A model generated the notes under the pieces. It ran no database searches and was not told where the DNA came from. It worked only from the letters and a program-made list of their open reading frames with translations. Made by a program: the position numbers and the translations under genes. From Mytilinidion resinicola (taxonomy: Eukaryota; Ascomycota; Dothideomycetes; Mytilinidiales; Mytilinidiaceae), in the NCBI RefSeq assembly GCF_010093595.1, contig NW_022985438.1, forward strand, positions 2,414,786 through 2,478,785: a DNA stretch of 64,000 nucleotides, in the 5' to 3' direction. Position 1 is the first letter of the stretch. Each line of letters opens with the position of its first letter. Positions 53,029 to 63,886 of the stretch are shown one piece after another.

Positions 53029-54685
53029 TTACTGCACGTCCGGAAGGCGGACCGCTATGTCTCCGGATTGTGTGATGTACCGAACCCATGGAAGGGAAGG
53101 ATATTGGAGCTGAGGAGAGGTTTATTAGCCTAGAAGTAAAAGGATGACAAGGAATGAATCTTTTACCTTGGGTTCAATGATTTTGAGGTATCGCACTTGA
53201 ATCCCGCTAGTTGTGAAGTATGGAATCTCAAACTTGACGCTGATAGGCCGCTTGCCCTTCCCGCCAGCCACGCCTCCCATACTACCACCGAAGCCACCCA
53301 TCATACCACCTCCTTTCTCATCGTCGCCTCGTACCGATGGCAAACCGAGCTCCGCCCGCATGAGGAATTCTTTACCACCTCCGAACTGCTTGATCTTCCA
53401 GACTATCGACGACGTCTCTGGTGCATAGTGCACTGTGCCGATGTTGGTCCTGAATCTAGGAGTGTCTGCGTCATCTGGAACCGGAATAGATATCTGCACA
53501 TTGTTCGCCGTGCTCCGTCGCTTGAATTGAGCTTTTGCCTTCAAGCAAATGATTAGCGTCATGTGAACAATGCTAATACCAGGAGAACCTTACCTTGAGC
53601 ATATACTCGATTCTGCTGCCTGAATGGCTTTCGACAATGCATTCTACCCAAATAAGTGGCTTAACCTGAGTGTTCAATCGGTAGCTCATCAACTCAAACT
53701 CTCCGTCTGGAGGAATGAAGCTGATAGTCCTATCGTTTTCGAATCGTGATAACCGCACACATTGGTGGAACTTGACATCCTCCATCTCCACCGCCTTGCC
53801 TCGTGTCGCTCGTCCTGTTGTCTCGAACATGACTTTGTCGTTTAGGCCGAGCCGTAGTTCAGGCATTCCCGAAAGGTAGCATTTCATCTTGATTGCGCCC
53901 AGGATCTCAGAGCGAAGTACGTTGCCATTTGCGGACACAAGGAGGTTGAGCGATTCGATGACGTCGAGGAATACTTCGTTCTTGCGGTATCGAATGCCTT
54001 CGCTACGCCAGCTGACGGCGTTTGTGACGGCGATTGGAGGTCGTGCTTGAATTTCCAGTTTGTGAGACTCTTGTGTGATATATCTGCAGACACAACGCAG
54101 TTAGATTACTGCAATCTCGTAACATTAGACCGAAGGCCAAGGGCTCATACTCCTGCAATATCTTGCTCTCGGTGGTTTGTGGGTATCCGAAATCCATCAT
54201 CTCATCCAGTAACTCGTAGATCACGACGAAGTTGTCGCGTATGCTCTCTTCTTCCAGCTCCTTAAAGTACTCAGTGAATACTTCAACTATCTTGTGGAGG
54301 AATAAGAGGATCTCGGCAGCGTTCGTGTTGCGTTTCGTCAGGGCGAGAAGGTAGAGGTTATTGTGTCGGATGTAGAGGTACTTTTGGCCTGTTAGCAATG
54401 AATTATGTACAGATTTAGCCTGGCAGCGACCACCGCGCCCTAGGACCAAGGAGTGGGAATTTCGTACGTTGATGCCTTCGCTGGAGAAACATGGTGGAAC
54501 GGCGGAGCTCTCTTCTTCCGCGTCGCTGAGAAGGATGGGGAACTTCTCGACTGCGGACATGGGGATGTCTCCCCTATAATTCCGCGCCAAAAGGGTCTGT
54601 AGGCCATCAGAGGTCGTCTTTGACTGAGGGGTCTGGCGCATCTTACCTTGCCCTTGAGGTCGAGAAAGAAGATTGCGGAGGCCAT
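53029..54685 (-). CDS. APM1: AP-1 clathrin adaptor complex, medium (mu) subunit
   Basis: Six exons (54685-54647, 54596-54468, 54380-54151, 54083-53594, 53538-53167, 53109-53029) give 446 residues, the usual length of mu1. The N-terminal longin-like domain starts MASAIFFLDLKGKTLLARNY RGDIP, with YLYIRHNNLYLLALTKRNTN and VFTEYFKELEEESIRDNFVV. The linker and mu-homology domain follow with WRSEGIRYRKNEVFLDVIES, MPELRLGLNDKVMFE and FIPPDGEFELMSYRLNTQVK. A Gly/Met-rich insertion (GGGMMGGFGGSMGGVAGGKG) sits in the C-terminal domain. The end is VRYLKIIEPKLQYPSLPWVR YITQSGDI. AP-1 sorts cargo with Tyr-based signals between trans-Golgi and endosomes. The GRATRGKAVEMEDVKFHQCV segment supports mu1 over mu2. 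Confidence 0.95.
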
Positions 54686-55433
54686 GGTGAGGGTGTGGAA
54701 GTCTGAGCTTGATCAGAGACGAAGGTGCGGCTACCGGGACATTGTCTGCGTTCGCAAGGGAGAAGAGTTTAGAACACAGCAGACATCGCGTTGATGATGG
54801 TGTGCTTTGGGAGAGGTGGGCTTAATCGGATCCCAGCACAAACGCGCTAGCTAGATAAGACTAGCGAACTTTTATGCTCTTATGCAGTGACATGAACTCC
54901 TCATGGCTTCAAACACTTTCCAAAGAATCCAGGTAATATGAAACCCCTTGATAAAGCACCTGGAAGGCTATTCTACGATTCAAGTAGATAGGATGCCCTA
55001 TTCTATTGATTTCCGAAATTATATCAAAATTTGCTGGTGACGTTCACTATTTATACTGTTCTCAATCGTTATAACTTTCAAGGCTTGCCAACTGTTCAGC
55101 CTCTGCCAGCAAAAACACAGTGGATATACCGTTCTTAATCGCTGTAACGTTCAAAACTTTCAAACTGAGTGGAGCTTTCAAGACGAGTTCTACAGTGCTA
55201 GGTCATATAACCCAGATAGTAGGTCACAGCTTCGTCAAAAGGTAGTCTAATCTCCACTGAGTGTGCCTGCACATAGTAATTATTATTCCAATAGCCTATT
55301 GAGGTACCCCAAGCAGTTGCAAGGAGTGCCTAAATTTATGGTTTGGTGCTGTACGGTACATACATTGAAGCACACCAAACGGCAGCAGATAGTACGAGCT
55401 CACCGTTCCTCGATTCTAATTTTCCATACACAC
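54686..55433. promoter_or_regulatory. Upstream region of APM1, with a diverged repeat
   Basis: Both flanking genes are on the minus strand. The sequence is AT-rich beyond about 54850 and contains an old short duplication (listed separately). No gene is supported. Confidence 0.45.
55051..55158. repeat. Diverged short duplication, 73-bp spacing
   Basis: TTATACTGTTCTCAATCGTT followed by ATAACTTTCAAGGCT (55051-55085) recurs as ATATACCGTTCTTAATCGCT followed by GTAACGTTCAAAACT (55124-55158), about 74 percent identical by eye. Confidence 0.55.
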
Positions 55434-56309
55434 TCAACCATTCCGACAAACAACCTCCGCACTAACAAAAACACACCAACTCTCATCCCTCCCTTCCCAC
55501 TCCTTCCAAGCCTCCACCATCTCCTCCAGTTCCTCCTCCTTGACTCCCGTCCCCACTGCCTTCTTATACCAATCCGACTCCTTATTCTGCAACATCCCCA
55601 CCATACTCTCAACCCACATCTTCTTCTCCGGCGGCTCACTATAACACCACGAACTCGCCCCCGCCTTAATCTGCTCCCTCCTCCACCCAGCCCCCAACGC
55701 AACCTCCAACAACCTAGGCCCAAGCCCCGACACCGGCCCGCTCTTCTGCGCGCCAATAATCTCACCCGTAAGCTTCTGCCACGCAGCTATCCCCGGAAGA
55801 AGCGGATAGAACACATCCCCATTCGTCGTCGTCGCCTCCCTTGCCGCAACCAGCCCTCCATCCGCCCTCGCAGCCCCCTTCATCGTCTGCATCGCCGCCA
55901 CTGCCTCTTTAATGTGGTTCAGCACCTGATGGCAATGCACCACGTCGAACGTGCCCCACTTGTCCCCGAGGACTTCCTTCAAGCTCTCCACGGCTCCTTT
56001 GATGAATGACGTGTTCGAACTAACGCCCCGCTCTGCAGCCAGCGCAACGGCTTTGTCGATGAAGAGTTGCGCGGGGTCAACGCCTGTGAAATGGGCATCT
56101 GGGAAGCGGGACGCGAGGTCAGCGGTTATGGAGCCGGGCCCGCAGCCTAGGTCCAGGAAGGTGAAGTTTGGGGGCAGGGCGGACAGGTAGGGGAGGAGGT
56201 AGGTGCAGCATGTTTGGACGTTGCGGAAGGCGTAGCGGTCGAGGGACGCTTTGTTGTAGCCGGTTGTGAAGGTGTCTTTTGGAGGAGGGAGGGTGGATGT
56301 GGATGTCAT
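55434..56309 (-). CDS. Class I SAM-dependent methyltransferase (UbiE/COQ5-like fold)
   Basis: A single exon of 291 codons starts with ATG 56309 (MTSTSTLPPPKDTFTTGYNK). Motif I is FTFLDLGCGPGSITADLASR (about residues 49-68); the acidic residue binding the ribose is in FTGVDPAQ, and the post-motif segment is TFDVVHCHQVLNHIKEAVAA. The C-terminal half (SGPVSGLGPRLLEVALGAGW, then ASSWCYSEPPEKKMWVES) matches a group of fungal methyltransferases of unknown acceptor that resemble ubiquinone/menaquinone methyltransferases. No targeting sequence is visible. It is likely a small-molecule methyltransferase in the cytosol. The gene is markedly GC-rich, unlike the AT-rich flanks. Confidence 0.88.
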   Translation of the reverse strand: MTSTSTLPPPKDTFTTGYNKASLDRYAFRNVQTCCTYLLPYLSALPPNFTFLDLGCGPGSITADLASRFPDAHFTGVDPAQLFIDKAVALAAERGVSSNTSFIKGAVESLKEVLGDKWGTFDVVHCHQVLNHIKEAVAAMQTMKGAARADGGLVAAREATTTNGDVFYPLLPGIAAWQKLTGEIIGAQKSGPVSGLGPRLLEVALGAGWRREQIKAGASSWCYSEPPEKKMWVESMVGMLQNKESDWYKKAVGTGVKEEELEEMVEAWKEWEGRDESWCVFVSAEVVCRNG

Positions 56310-56689
56310 TTTGGTTTGGGTTTGGACGTGGTTGATGTTAGATTAGAGCTAGAAGAGAGCTATGTGCTCTATGTCAAATTTGCTTGAATTTGAATAGATG
56401 AATATACGCGCAGGTGAGCGGCTATGGCTTACCTACATAGTTACGAGCGCGGTCGCCGTAGCACGTGGAGATAACAACGGAGATTCGGACGGAGTTAGGT
56501 ACCCTGAAAGGCGTGGTGGAGTTGTTGATCATTGCGAAATTTTGGGATGTTTTTAAGTAGTCATATAAACATATATTTAAGATAAGAAATCCACCAATAT
56601 AACATCATTGCGCCGTTATGCATTCTTACATTCTCGCATTTTCACGGTAGAAGATGCTCGCTTTGGAAGACAGAGACCCATCGGACCGT
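56310..56689. other. Intergenic region upstream of the methyltransferase
   Basis: AT-rich sequence with no supportable gene; both neighbours are on the minus strand. Confidence 0.5.
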
Positions 56690-57493
56690 CTACAATGCAA
56701 CAGCAAAGCCCAACATCGCAGCACCAACCGCAGCCCCGACGCCCGCCGTCCTCATTGCTCCCGCACCTGTACTTGTCGACGTCGCCGCTGCAGCCGTCGC
56801 AGTTCCACTTCCCGTTTTCGCCGCTGCGGTGGCTGTCGCAGCAGCTACTTGAATCCCGTACTGGGTATTAACAACCGGTGATCCCGAGATAATGCTTGTC
56901 ACGACGTTGGTCGCCGTTGTCTTTTCAGTGCAGCCAGACCTAAAAAAGATGTTAGCTATGGCTTTTTCATCGAATATCAGGGAGTACTAGCCAAGTTGTC
57001 CACGGAGCAGCTGTACCCCAGGGCCCTTGAGTCCAACCAGACCATGTGCTGAAAAAGCTGTTAGCAATGGCTCTTTCATTCAACCTAAGGGCTAGTAGCT
57101 AATATCTCACCTGTCAGGACAGTCGCTTTTACCCCACCACTGAGTCCATGGGCCTGATTGCCATGCGCCGCTGCTTGCCCATGGCCCCCAGGCGGTGTTC
57201 GAGGCTCCGCCGAATGGCCAGTCACCCGACTTAAAGTCGTTCCATGGTCCACTCTTTGTGCTCCAATCCGAATTCCAGGGACCGTATTTGGTAGTCCAGC
57301 TTTGCCAGTCTGAATTTGATCCCCACGGGCCGTTGGGACCGTTACTCAAGTGACCTGGGCCCCATCCATCGCCGCTCTTGGTAGGCCAGGGAGCATCAGA
57401 TGTGAATGAAGTTTCGGGGGATGCGGTAATGGTGGCAGCGAGGGCGGAGGTAGCAAAGGTTGCGACGGCAGCAGCGGTGGTTTGGAACTTCAT
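56690..57493 (-). CDS. Secreted Trp-rich (GPW-repeat) protein, probably GPI-anchored
   Basis: Three exons (57493-57111, 57048-56992, 56939-56690) give 229 residues. A signal peptide (MKFQTTAAAVATFATSALAA) is followed by a region of about 110 residues with about 20 Trp, built around repeats such as GPWNSDW, GPWNDF and WGPWASSGAWQSGPW. Exon 2 adds WSGWTQGPWG and PWTTW. The last exon is Thr/Ala-rich and ends in a hydrophobic stretch (AAVGAAMLGFAVAL), as expected for GPI attachment. The second intron must use a GC donor (GCTAGT) to keep the frame. Introns 1 and 2 resemble each other strongly in their 3' halves. No family is recognised; a cell-wall or surface role is inferred. Expression level and function are unknown. 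Confidence 0.72.
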
Positions 57494-60400
57494 GATGAGG
57501 ATGTTGATGGTTTGGTATATGGAGAGTAGAGATAGGATTGGATAGCGATAGACAGAGCTTTCAATCTGATGAGAAGGAAGTATGTAGGAAACGCTGCATT
57601 CTAAATACCTCTTGCGCGGCCCCACACACAGTTGGGCCTGCCACCCCGGCATCGTCATCAGCAGCCACAAGCCCGGAGGGGTCCCGTGAGGCTGAGTGAA
57701 GGGTCTACTGTTGCTAGAGTTTTGACCGACAGGGCGCTGACGCGTCGAGGCGTGAACGGCGCGGGGCACAGCAGAAGCCATGGCGCAGGCAGGGCGCAGA
57801 TTGGCTCAAAAGACAACTCAGAAGGATCGTCAGCCCTACAGCGGCCGGGAGGGGCTTAGGAGGGCGCGGATGTGCCGGCGCTTGGCATCTGAGATGCTCG
57901 GGCTTGATTTCGGGAAATGGGGTTGCCCCGGAGGAGCACGCACCGCATGCTCGCAGGCTGCGTTCATCATTGCGCTTGGCTCCAGTCGGGAACATTAAAG
58001 ACGGCATGCGAGAGCTTGTGCTGTCAGTCAGGCCCTTGCGGAACGCGTATACAAGACGTCCAAGGGTCCCTACACCCTGGATCGCAGTGGCATCGAGAGA
58101 GAGGTGTGGAGATGTTGAAGAGCCTACCTTCTTGTAGCGAAGCCATCGGGGACCCGCGTCGATCTCGGAGGATAGCTCCTCTCAAACACGAATTCCTTAC
58201 CTCCATGACACCATCTTGAGGCGGATGTGAGATCACTCACAACCTCTAACTCAGTTCAGCCAAGGCCTCCATCACGATCATCCTTCAAGAGGCTTTGAAG
58301 GCGCGCACTGCAAGCCCAGCTGCCACCTCCGAATGCCCACATGCCACACCCGACCCGACGGCCCATTCACGGGAAAGGATGGAAAATATCCAATCAAGTC
58401 ACTGGAAGCCTTGAAATGCTTATGCAGGGCTCCGCAAGTTTGCGGCTTACAAGTCCCATCCTTCCTTCGACTACAGCTGCGCCTCTCGTATATCTTTAGG
58501 CTGGTTGCCTGTCACTTGTCGCGTCCTTGTCCAGTCTCGTGGGTAAGACATCCATTGGCTTGATGATGAGAAAGGAATGCCAGGCATGTCAGTGAAGCCG
58601 CGTCATACGAAGGTAGGCAAGGGAAAACAGTGAAGCGTCTAGGGTACCTAGTGTTGGAGTCATACAGTGCCTTGCCATAGATATCCGCACATTTTCCTGC
58701 CACTGTCTATAGAAACCGAGTGCAGTGGATAGAATATTCCAACCTGCGTACGCCCTGATGACGCTGTCTGGGGTAGTCTCACGAATTTACTAGTGGTCCA
58801 AAACACCGAGTCTCTTTCCCATGTGGAATGTTGAAATACTATGAAGCTACTCATGCAGCGGTAAACGAGTGTACGAATTTCTATGACGAGGCAGTGCGAA
58901 GTTCTGAAAAAGGTCTCATCGATTGGAGCGATTTCGGGTCTGAACTCGTCAGCCTCTCTGAATGATGCAACACTCATAGAGTCAGCTGTGGGGACGTCCT
59001 CGAAGCGTTTCACCTCCATTACAATCAACTTTCAACTTAACGCCAAACCACAAGAACGACGCACGCGGAGCATGGAAAAGGTGGCACACTGATCCTAGAA
59101 CAAGCTGTCTCGTGTGCACACCTGTCTGCCACTGCTTGGGTTGCTTCAATGTATTTTCAGGAATTTAAAGAAGATAGATGCTCTTCGCCTTGGGCTATGT
59201 GAGAACTTGTTGAAGCACTTCCTGCAGTGGTAAACAGGTGTACACACGGGCAGAGTACTTGCCTAGCGTGCGACGCAGTCCGTGTATATACCGATGCATT
59301 CCTATGGTTCTCTATGGTCCGACAGCTCTTCTGCCCTATCACTACCCGGACGGAGCAACCTATGCTCAATAATGCTGCCATGAATGCTCCTTGTCCCGAC
59401 TGCATCCATATGCAGACTTCCCCCAGAACCAAAACATAACAGCCATGGTTATACCAATCCAACCGTACGCCGAATCGGACAATGCACGAACAAATAACGC
59501 TTATCCCGTATGCGCCGAGGGAGATGCCAGCGCAGCGATTGCGCAAAATTATGCGATAACAAAGGAAAAGCTCGCAGGTGTATGCTGCTGAAGCGTGTGC
59601 GATGGGCGCATGCAACGGGGGATCTCGAGTCCAAGAGGAGTAGTGGGGCTAACTCTAGCATTTCGGCGAGGGGCTGAACTCAATGCGGGGTCTGGTCGAA
59701 CAACACTAGTCAGTAACGCGCTGGTAAACATCCATGAGACAGGATCTGTCCGTACCTTGTGAGATATGACCCATCTCTCCTTGTCCTCCGAGTTTCTAAA
59801 AGTGGCGGCACGAACGGCAGTGTGAATGCTCCGACGAGGTAGCAGCTCATAAGGGACGCTTTCAGCCTGAAGTGGGGGTCTCGCGGGGCTTGTTGCGAAT
59901 AGCGGCGGATGTGAGGGACAATGTGTGTTGCGATGGCCATTCTTGCAGTTATTTGCCCGAGCTCGGGTGCTGTGATGCTGTATAGAGTCTCGCGAACGGT
60001 GGAGGTAGTGAGGGTGTATGTTGACTGTAGTAATAGTAATCAGTATTGCAGACTGCGCGTATGGCTATACTTGTAGCAGGGTTGGTAATAAGGGTTTAGA
60101 GAGTGCATCCTACGAACCTGAAATGCGCGGCCGACAGTGCTGTGGCTTTCTGGGGCTGTTCTGGCGCGTTCAAGGGCTGCAGGCAGGGCTGCAGGGAAGC
60201 GGGTCTCAAGGAGGGTCCGAATGCTGCTTGAAAATGCGGTTTTGCGTCTGGCAGAATGTCGATGTTATGGCGAGAAAGGCGAGCGTGGAGAGGAGGAGAG
60301 AGGCCTTTGTAGCTGTAGGCAAGAGTGTTTGTGGGGTATAGGCATGAGTCCACGGTGAAGTCTGGAATCAGGCCACAGTCGTGCGAGCATTGTCGACAGA

Positions 60401-61407
60401 TACCCAACAAGGCTGAGTCGCGAGCCCCAGCGCGCGAATCTCCGAGAATTCTGGACGCACATTGGCTGCAGCCAGGCAGGCAAGCACGTTTCCAGCTATC
60501 TGATCCGGCTTTGGCCGTTACGCCATCGCGACATCTGACAGGGGGCCGTCAGCATCAATACCCGCGCTCTCATTGGCTGGATGCTCCGCAGTCCTCTTCC
60601 CCTTTCCCAAGCAGTATCAAGAGCTCCAGGTACATACATACAGCAAAAAAGACGACGGGTTCATTGAGACAGGCTCATTTCTTATTCTATATGTTCAAGA
60701 GCTATGTAGTATGTCTTCTATTTAATTATTCTGTTTGGGTTGAGATCTTTCCAACGAAGCACGCAATTCTAAAGCACCAAGACGACACTGGCTTGTGGTG
60801 TACGCCGGATTACATCGTGCTATCTGTCGACGACCGCTGCAGAGCGAATGCGGGATTCTATTCTCTCCAATGTTAGGGTAGACATGATTGTGCCTGTCTC
60901 GTTGGGAGATCTACCATTGGTTGTTCCAAGTGCCTTCCATGGCGATTCTTTCCCGACATTCTACTAGCACTAGGGCAAGTCTCTCGCATCAGCTATAGCC
61001 TATCTGCAGCTCCGGAAGTTAGTATCATGACCAGGCCGGGCATACACAAACGTGGACTATGCGCTGGTAATGCTGGCCATGATGAACTGGAGTACAAATA
61101 GTGATTTGCGCCGCAACAACCATGGAGTCATTATTATTGGTGTTACCGAGTTTCTGATTACAGGCGACGTAAGTCAGTGATCAACGATTATAGGAGTACA
61201 TTTTTCAAGCGATAAACTTACTCTCTGAGATTTTGTCGATAATCCTTGATTCTGTATTGCGGTCTTGTCGTCGACTTCTCCGACAACAGCGGGCCACTAT
61301 GACTCCCTCGGAGAATCGCTAAGAAAGAACAGTGGTTCTGGCATCAAGGTACGTTAAGAAGAATCGTTTTGGCTGGATCCAAATCCCATTGAGTGGTAGC
61401 GCTAAGA
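57494..61407. other. Long gene-poor stretch
   Basis: About 3.9 kb without a supportable gene. On the minus strand at about 59940-59745, a frame reads like a membrane-protein loop and helix (RDPHFRLKASLMSCYLVGAF), and further fragments at about 59615-59300 are hydrophobic, but stops interrupt them; a decayed transporter is possible. Short similar passages occur at about 58850 and 59222 (GCAGCGGTAAACGAGTGTAC, GCAGTGGTAAACAGGTGTAC). Confidence 0.4.
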
Positions 61408-61758
61408 TTACAATGCGTCAACACTAAGGCAGTCTCGCTTGATACCGAGGATACGAAAAGATACGTCATCTTTTATGGTAGCGGGAAGATGAGATGGTAC
61501 TTCGGACGGACGGATTTTAAGGAATTTGAAAGGTGGAAGAGTTAATTCGGACCCAAGCCGAACTTTAGTAGCATGTCCAACTGTGTCGTCAGTTGATTGG
61601 AACTCGATGCATATTGGCGGCATACCTAGCTGGGTATGAGCGGAATCAATAGATTGGGGTCTGCATACTTTTTTATTCGAGAATGAGAGAAGGATAGGTG
61701 ACTCGATAAAGGTAACTTCCTGCTTGTTTATTGAGAGGCGCTTGTGAGACCACAGCAT
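61408..61758 (-). CDS. Possible small hypothetical protein, 116 residues
   Basis: An ATG-initiated frame (MLWSHKRLSINKQEVTFIES) with protein-like composition (MPPICIEFQSTDDTVGHATK, ELTLPPFKFLKIRPSEVPSH) ends at 61408. No domain, signal peptide or family is recognised. It lies alone in a gene-poor area, so it may be a small lineage-specific gene, part of a spliced gene, or chance. Confidence 0.3.
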   Translation of the reverse strand: MLWSHKRLSINKQEVTFIESPILLSFSNKKVCRPQSIDSAHTQLGMPPICIEFQSTDDTVGHATKVRLGSELTLPPFKFLKIRPSEVPSHLPATIKDDVSFRILGIKRDCLSVDAL

Positions 61759-62100
61759 GTTATTTGTAGCAGTTTGATACCCACTGGCGTTTCTAGGATG
61801 TCAAAGTAGCTGTTATTACGGTTCCAAACATCAAGAAAAAAGCCTGGCAGGTGCACTGATTCCGAATGCATGTAAAAGCTTAGACCACCGTAATAACCCC
61901 ATCACCTACGTTAGAGTGTAGGTAACTTCGTAAGGGCCAGGGGGCACGACGTGGAGAAGTCTCGGGAATGAAAACGCCACTAGAATAGCGCCCTTTCAGC
62001 CCTACAACCAGCATGTTGAACTTCTGTTCATCATGACCTGATGTCAAACTCCTCCCAACTCCAATTCTCCTCCCACAACCCTTCCACCACGTAATCAACC
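61759..62100. other. Intergenic region upstream of the DUF4748-like gene
   Basis: No gene is supported. The last 60 bases before 62101 are pyrimidine-rich (CTCCTCCCACAACCCTTCC), a likely leader. Confidence 0.45.
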
Positions 62101-62618
62101 ATGAATACAGTAAGCTCCACCCATTTCACCACACATTACAGCTCCTCTGACCATACACCAGGTGAAATCAGTATAGTCCGTCCACCCGCCCCTCCCTCCA
62201 CCTCCAAGCTCTCAGTCCCCTCCCACGAGCTTCCCAACTAACACACCACAGCTACGGCTGGGGCACCCTCATCGTCGCAGGAGGCGGCGCCTACTTTTTC
62301 GCCAAAAAGTCCATCAACAAGGACAAAGCACAGAAAGCTGAAGCCGAGCGTTTGCGCAAAGAGCAACAGCGTCAAATGGAAGCGCACTACATCCCACCCT
62401 CCTCGGCCACGAAACAGAGCGTCGCGAGCGGCGGATCACGACCGAATACCGACTGGTCGCAGAGCAATGATGACGCGGGAAATCCGAGCAAAGAGGCGAG
62501 CCATGACCCGGCGCCGACGAGGCATGAGCCCGAGACGGCGGAGCAGCGGGTGTGGGAAAAGAGCAAGTATGAGAGTTCGGATCCGTGGAGGAGTAAGAAG
62601 GGCGATAGGCTTAGTTAG
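62101..62618 (+). CDS. Small DUF4748-like membrane protein
   Basis: Three exons (62101-62109, 62162-62175, 62252-62618) give 129 residues: MNTVKSVYYGWGTLIVAGGG, then AYFFAKKSINKDKAQKAEAE. The first two exons are only 9 and 14 nt; this is the only splicing I found that opens the YGWG segment from an ATG. The second donor is GTCCGT. One N-terminal membrane segment is followed by a Lys/Glu-rich helix and a hydrophilic tail (DPAPTRHEPETAEQRVWEKS). Fungal proteins of this type are short, single-pass and probably mitochondrial or ER-associated; no function is established that I know of. The exon 3 frame is certain, the two micro-exons less so. Confidence 0.7.
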
Positions 62619-63004
62619 GGGCGGTTGATATGGGATGAGTAGAGGCATGCTGCGGTCCTGGGAAACCTGTATATTATGAGCTGGGCGTACACGCAAAGAT
62701 AAGAGTTCATTCAATCGGGGGTTCGGCGTTTATACAAGTCGCGGGTCACAAATGTGCACTTCTGTCAAATCTCAACTCCATGTTTCCCAATTCAAAGGTA
62801 ATGCTAAGGATAAATGGTTGAAGCTGTTTCATTTGTATTTCGCGTGCCACGCCGGGAGAATTTACACCTGTATCTTCCCTTAGAGAAGCCATGCTCGCAT
62901 GAACTGAAGTTGGGTATTGAACGCGTAACCCTTGCAACGATTCTCCGTATGCGCCGCGCCTTTACCTACATGCCGTCTGGCTCCAAACTCATGAAACCCG
63001 CCCA
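62619..63004. other. Intergenic region between convergent genes
   Basis: About 390 bp; no gene, RNA or repeat is supported. Confidence 0.5.
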
Positions 63005-63886
63005 TCAAGCGAAGAGACTCCTGCCCGGACTGCCCCTTCCCTTGTCGTATAACCACTTGTTGTTAAGTCCTACAGATGCTTTTGAAGGCGCTGGTGCTGG
63101 TGTGGGCGTGCCTGGCGTGTTGGATGCGCTAGATTCTCCGAAATAACTGGTCGACAGGGGCGACTGACCGGTCCCAAACAGCCGTCTCTGAGCTCCACCG
63201 CCAACAGCCTTATGTAGCAACGGACTCGATGGTGAGAATGGCGAATTCGATCGGCCAACGGGGCTGCCGGATATTGGGCTTCCTGAAAGCGGAGACTGGC
63301 TTAGCTTTCGCCCGCTGTTGTTGCTCATACTGCTTCGCGGTGTAGAACGCGAGTAGCGTGGCGGTGTGACGTATGATGAGTCTGGCGTCTGAGGAGTCCG
63401 AATGTTTGGATCTAGGCCCATGGCTGCGCGTTGAGAGGGGGTGAGAGGGATGTCGGAAAGGTCATCCTTTGGCTTGAACAGCGGCCAGAACTGGATACCA
63501 ATGCTGTAGAGAAGCACTAGCCGCACGGCTAGCATGACATAAAAGTCGTATGGGGACATGGATCTCGTGAGGTGGAAGATCGGGGAGCTGTGTCTGCGGT
63601 CAGTATTTCGGTCCCAATGAGATGGGAGGCGCGCTTACAATATCCTCCATCCCGAAGCAAATGACGGTATTATGAATGTGCTGACAAGGTAGACCGTGTT
63701 GACGAGAGCCGCCGTCGCGTTCTGCTCCGAAAAGGTCCTTGCATGCTGCCGTCTTGTGATCTCGTCGAATTGCGGGTGTCTCCAGGCGCCCGGGGTCGGC
63801 TTAGGCTTCGCGACTGTCTGGCCTACTGGAGTCGAGGGCGTTGCAGGAGCCACGGATCGTGTCACGGAACGCGAAAATGAAGTCAT
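63005..63886 (-). CDS. POM34: Nuclear pore membrane protein POM34 homologue
   Basis: Two exons (63886-63639 and 63593-63005) joined across a 45-nt intron give 278 residues. Before the first membrane segment is PGAWRHPQFDEITRRQHART; the segment NTVYLVSTFIIPSFASGWRI and the second one (FYVMLAVRLVLLYSIGIQFW) flank a short loop, as in fungal Pom34. The C-terminal half is Ser/Pro-rich with SGSPISGSPVGRSNSPFSPS and ends LNNKWLYDKGRGSPGRSLFA, a conserved tail of this family. Pom34 anchors the nuclear pore complex in the pore membrane together with Pom152 and Ndc1. Start is the first ATG in frame. A 5' UTR intron (GTAAGTTCG near 63970) is possible. Confidence 0.85.

Noticed and set aside
59300..59940. 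A minus-strand transporter gene
   Set aside because: Hydrophobic fragments exist, but stops interrupt them and no intron set restores a helix bundle; described only as a possible relic.
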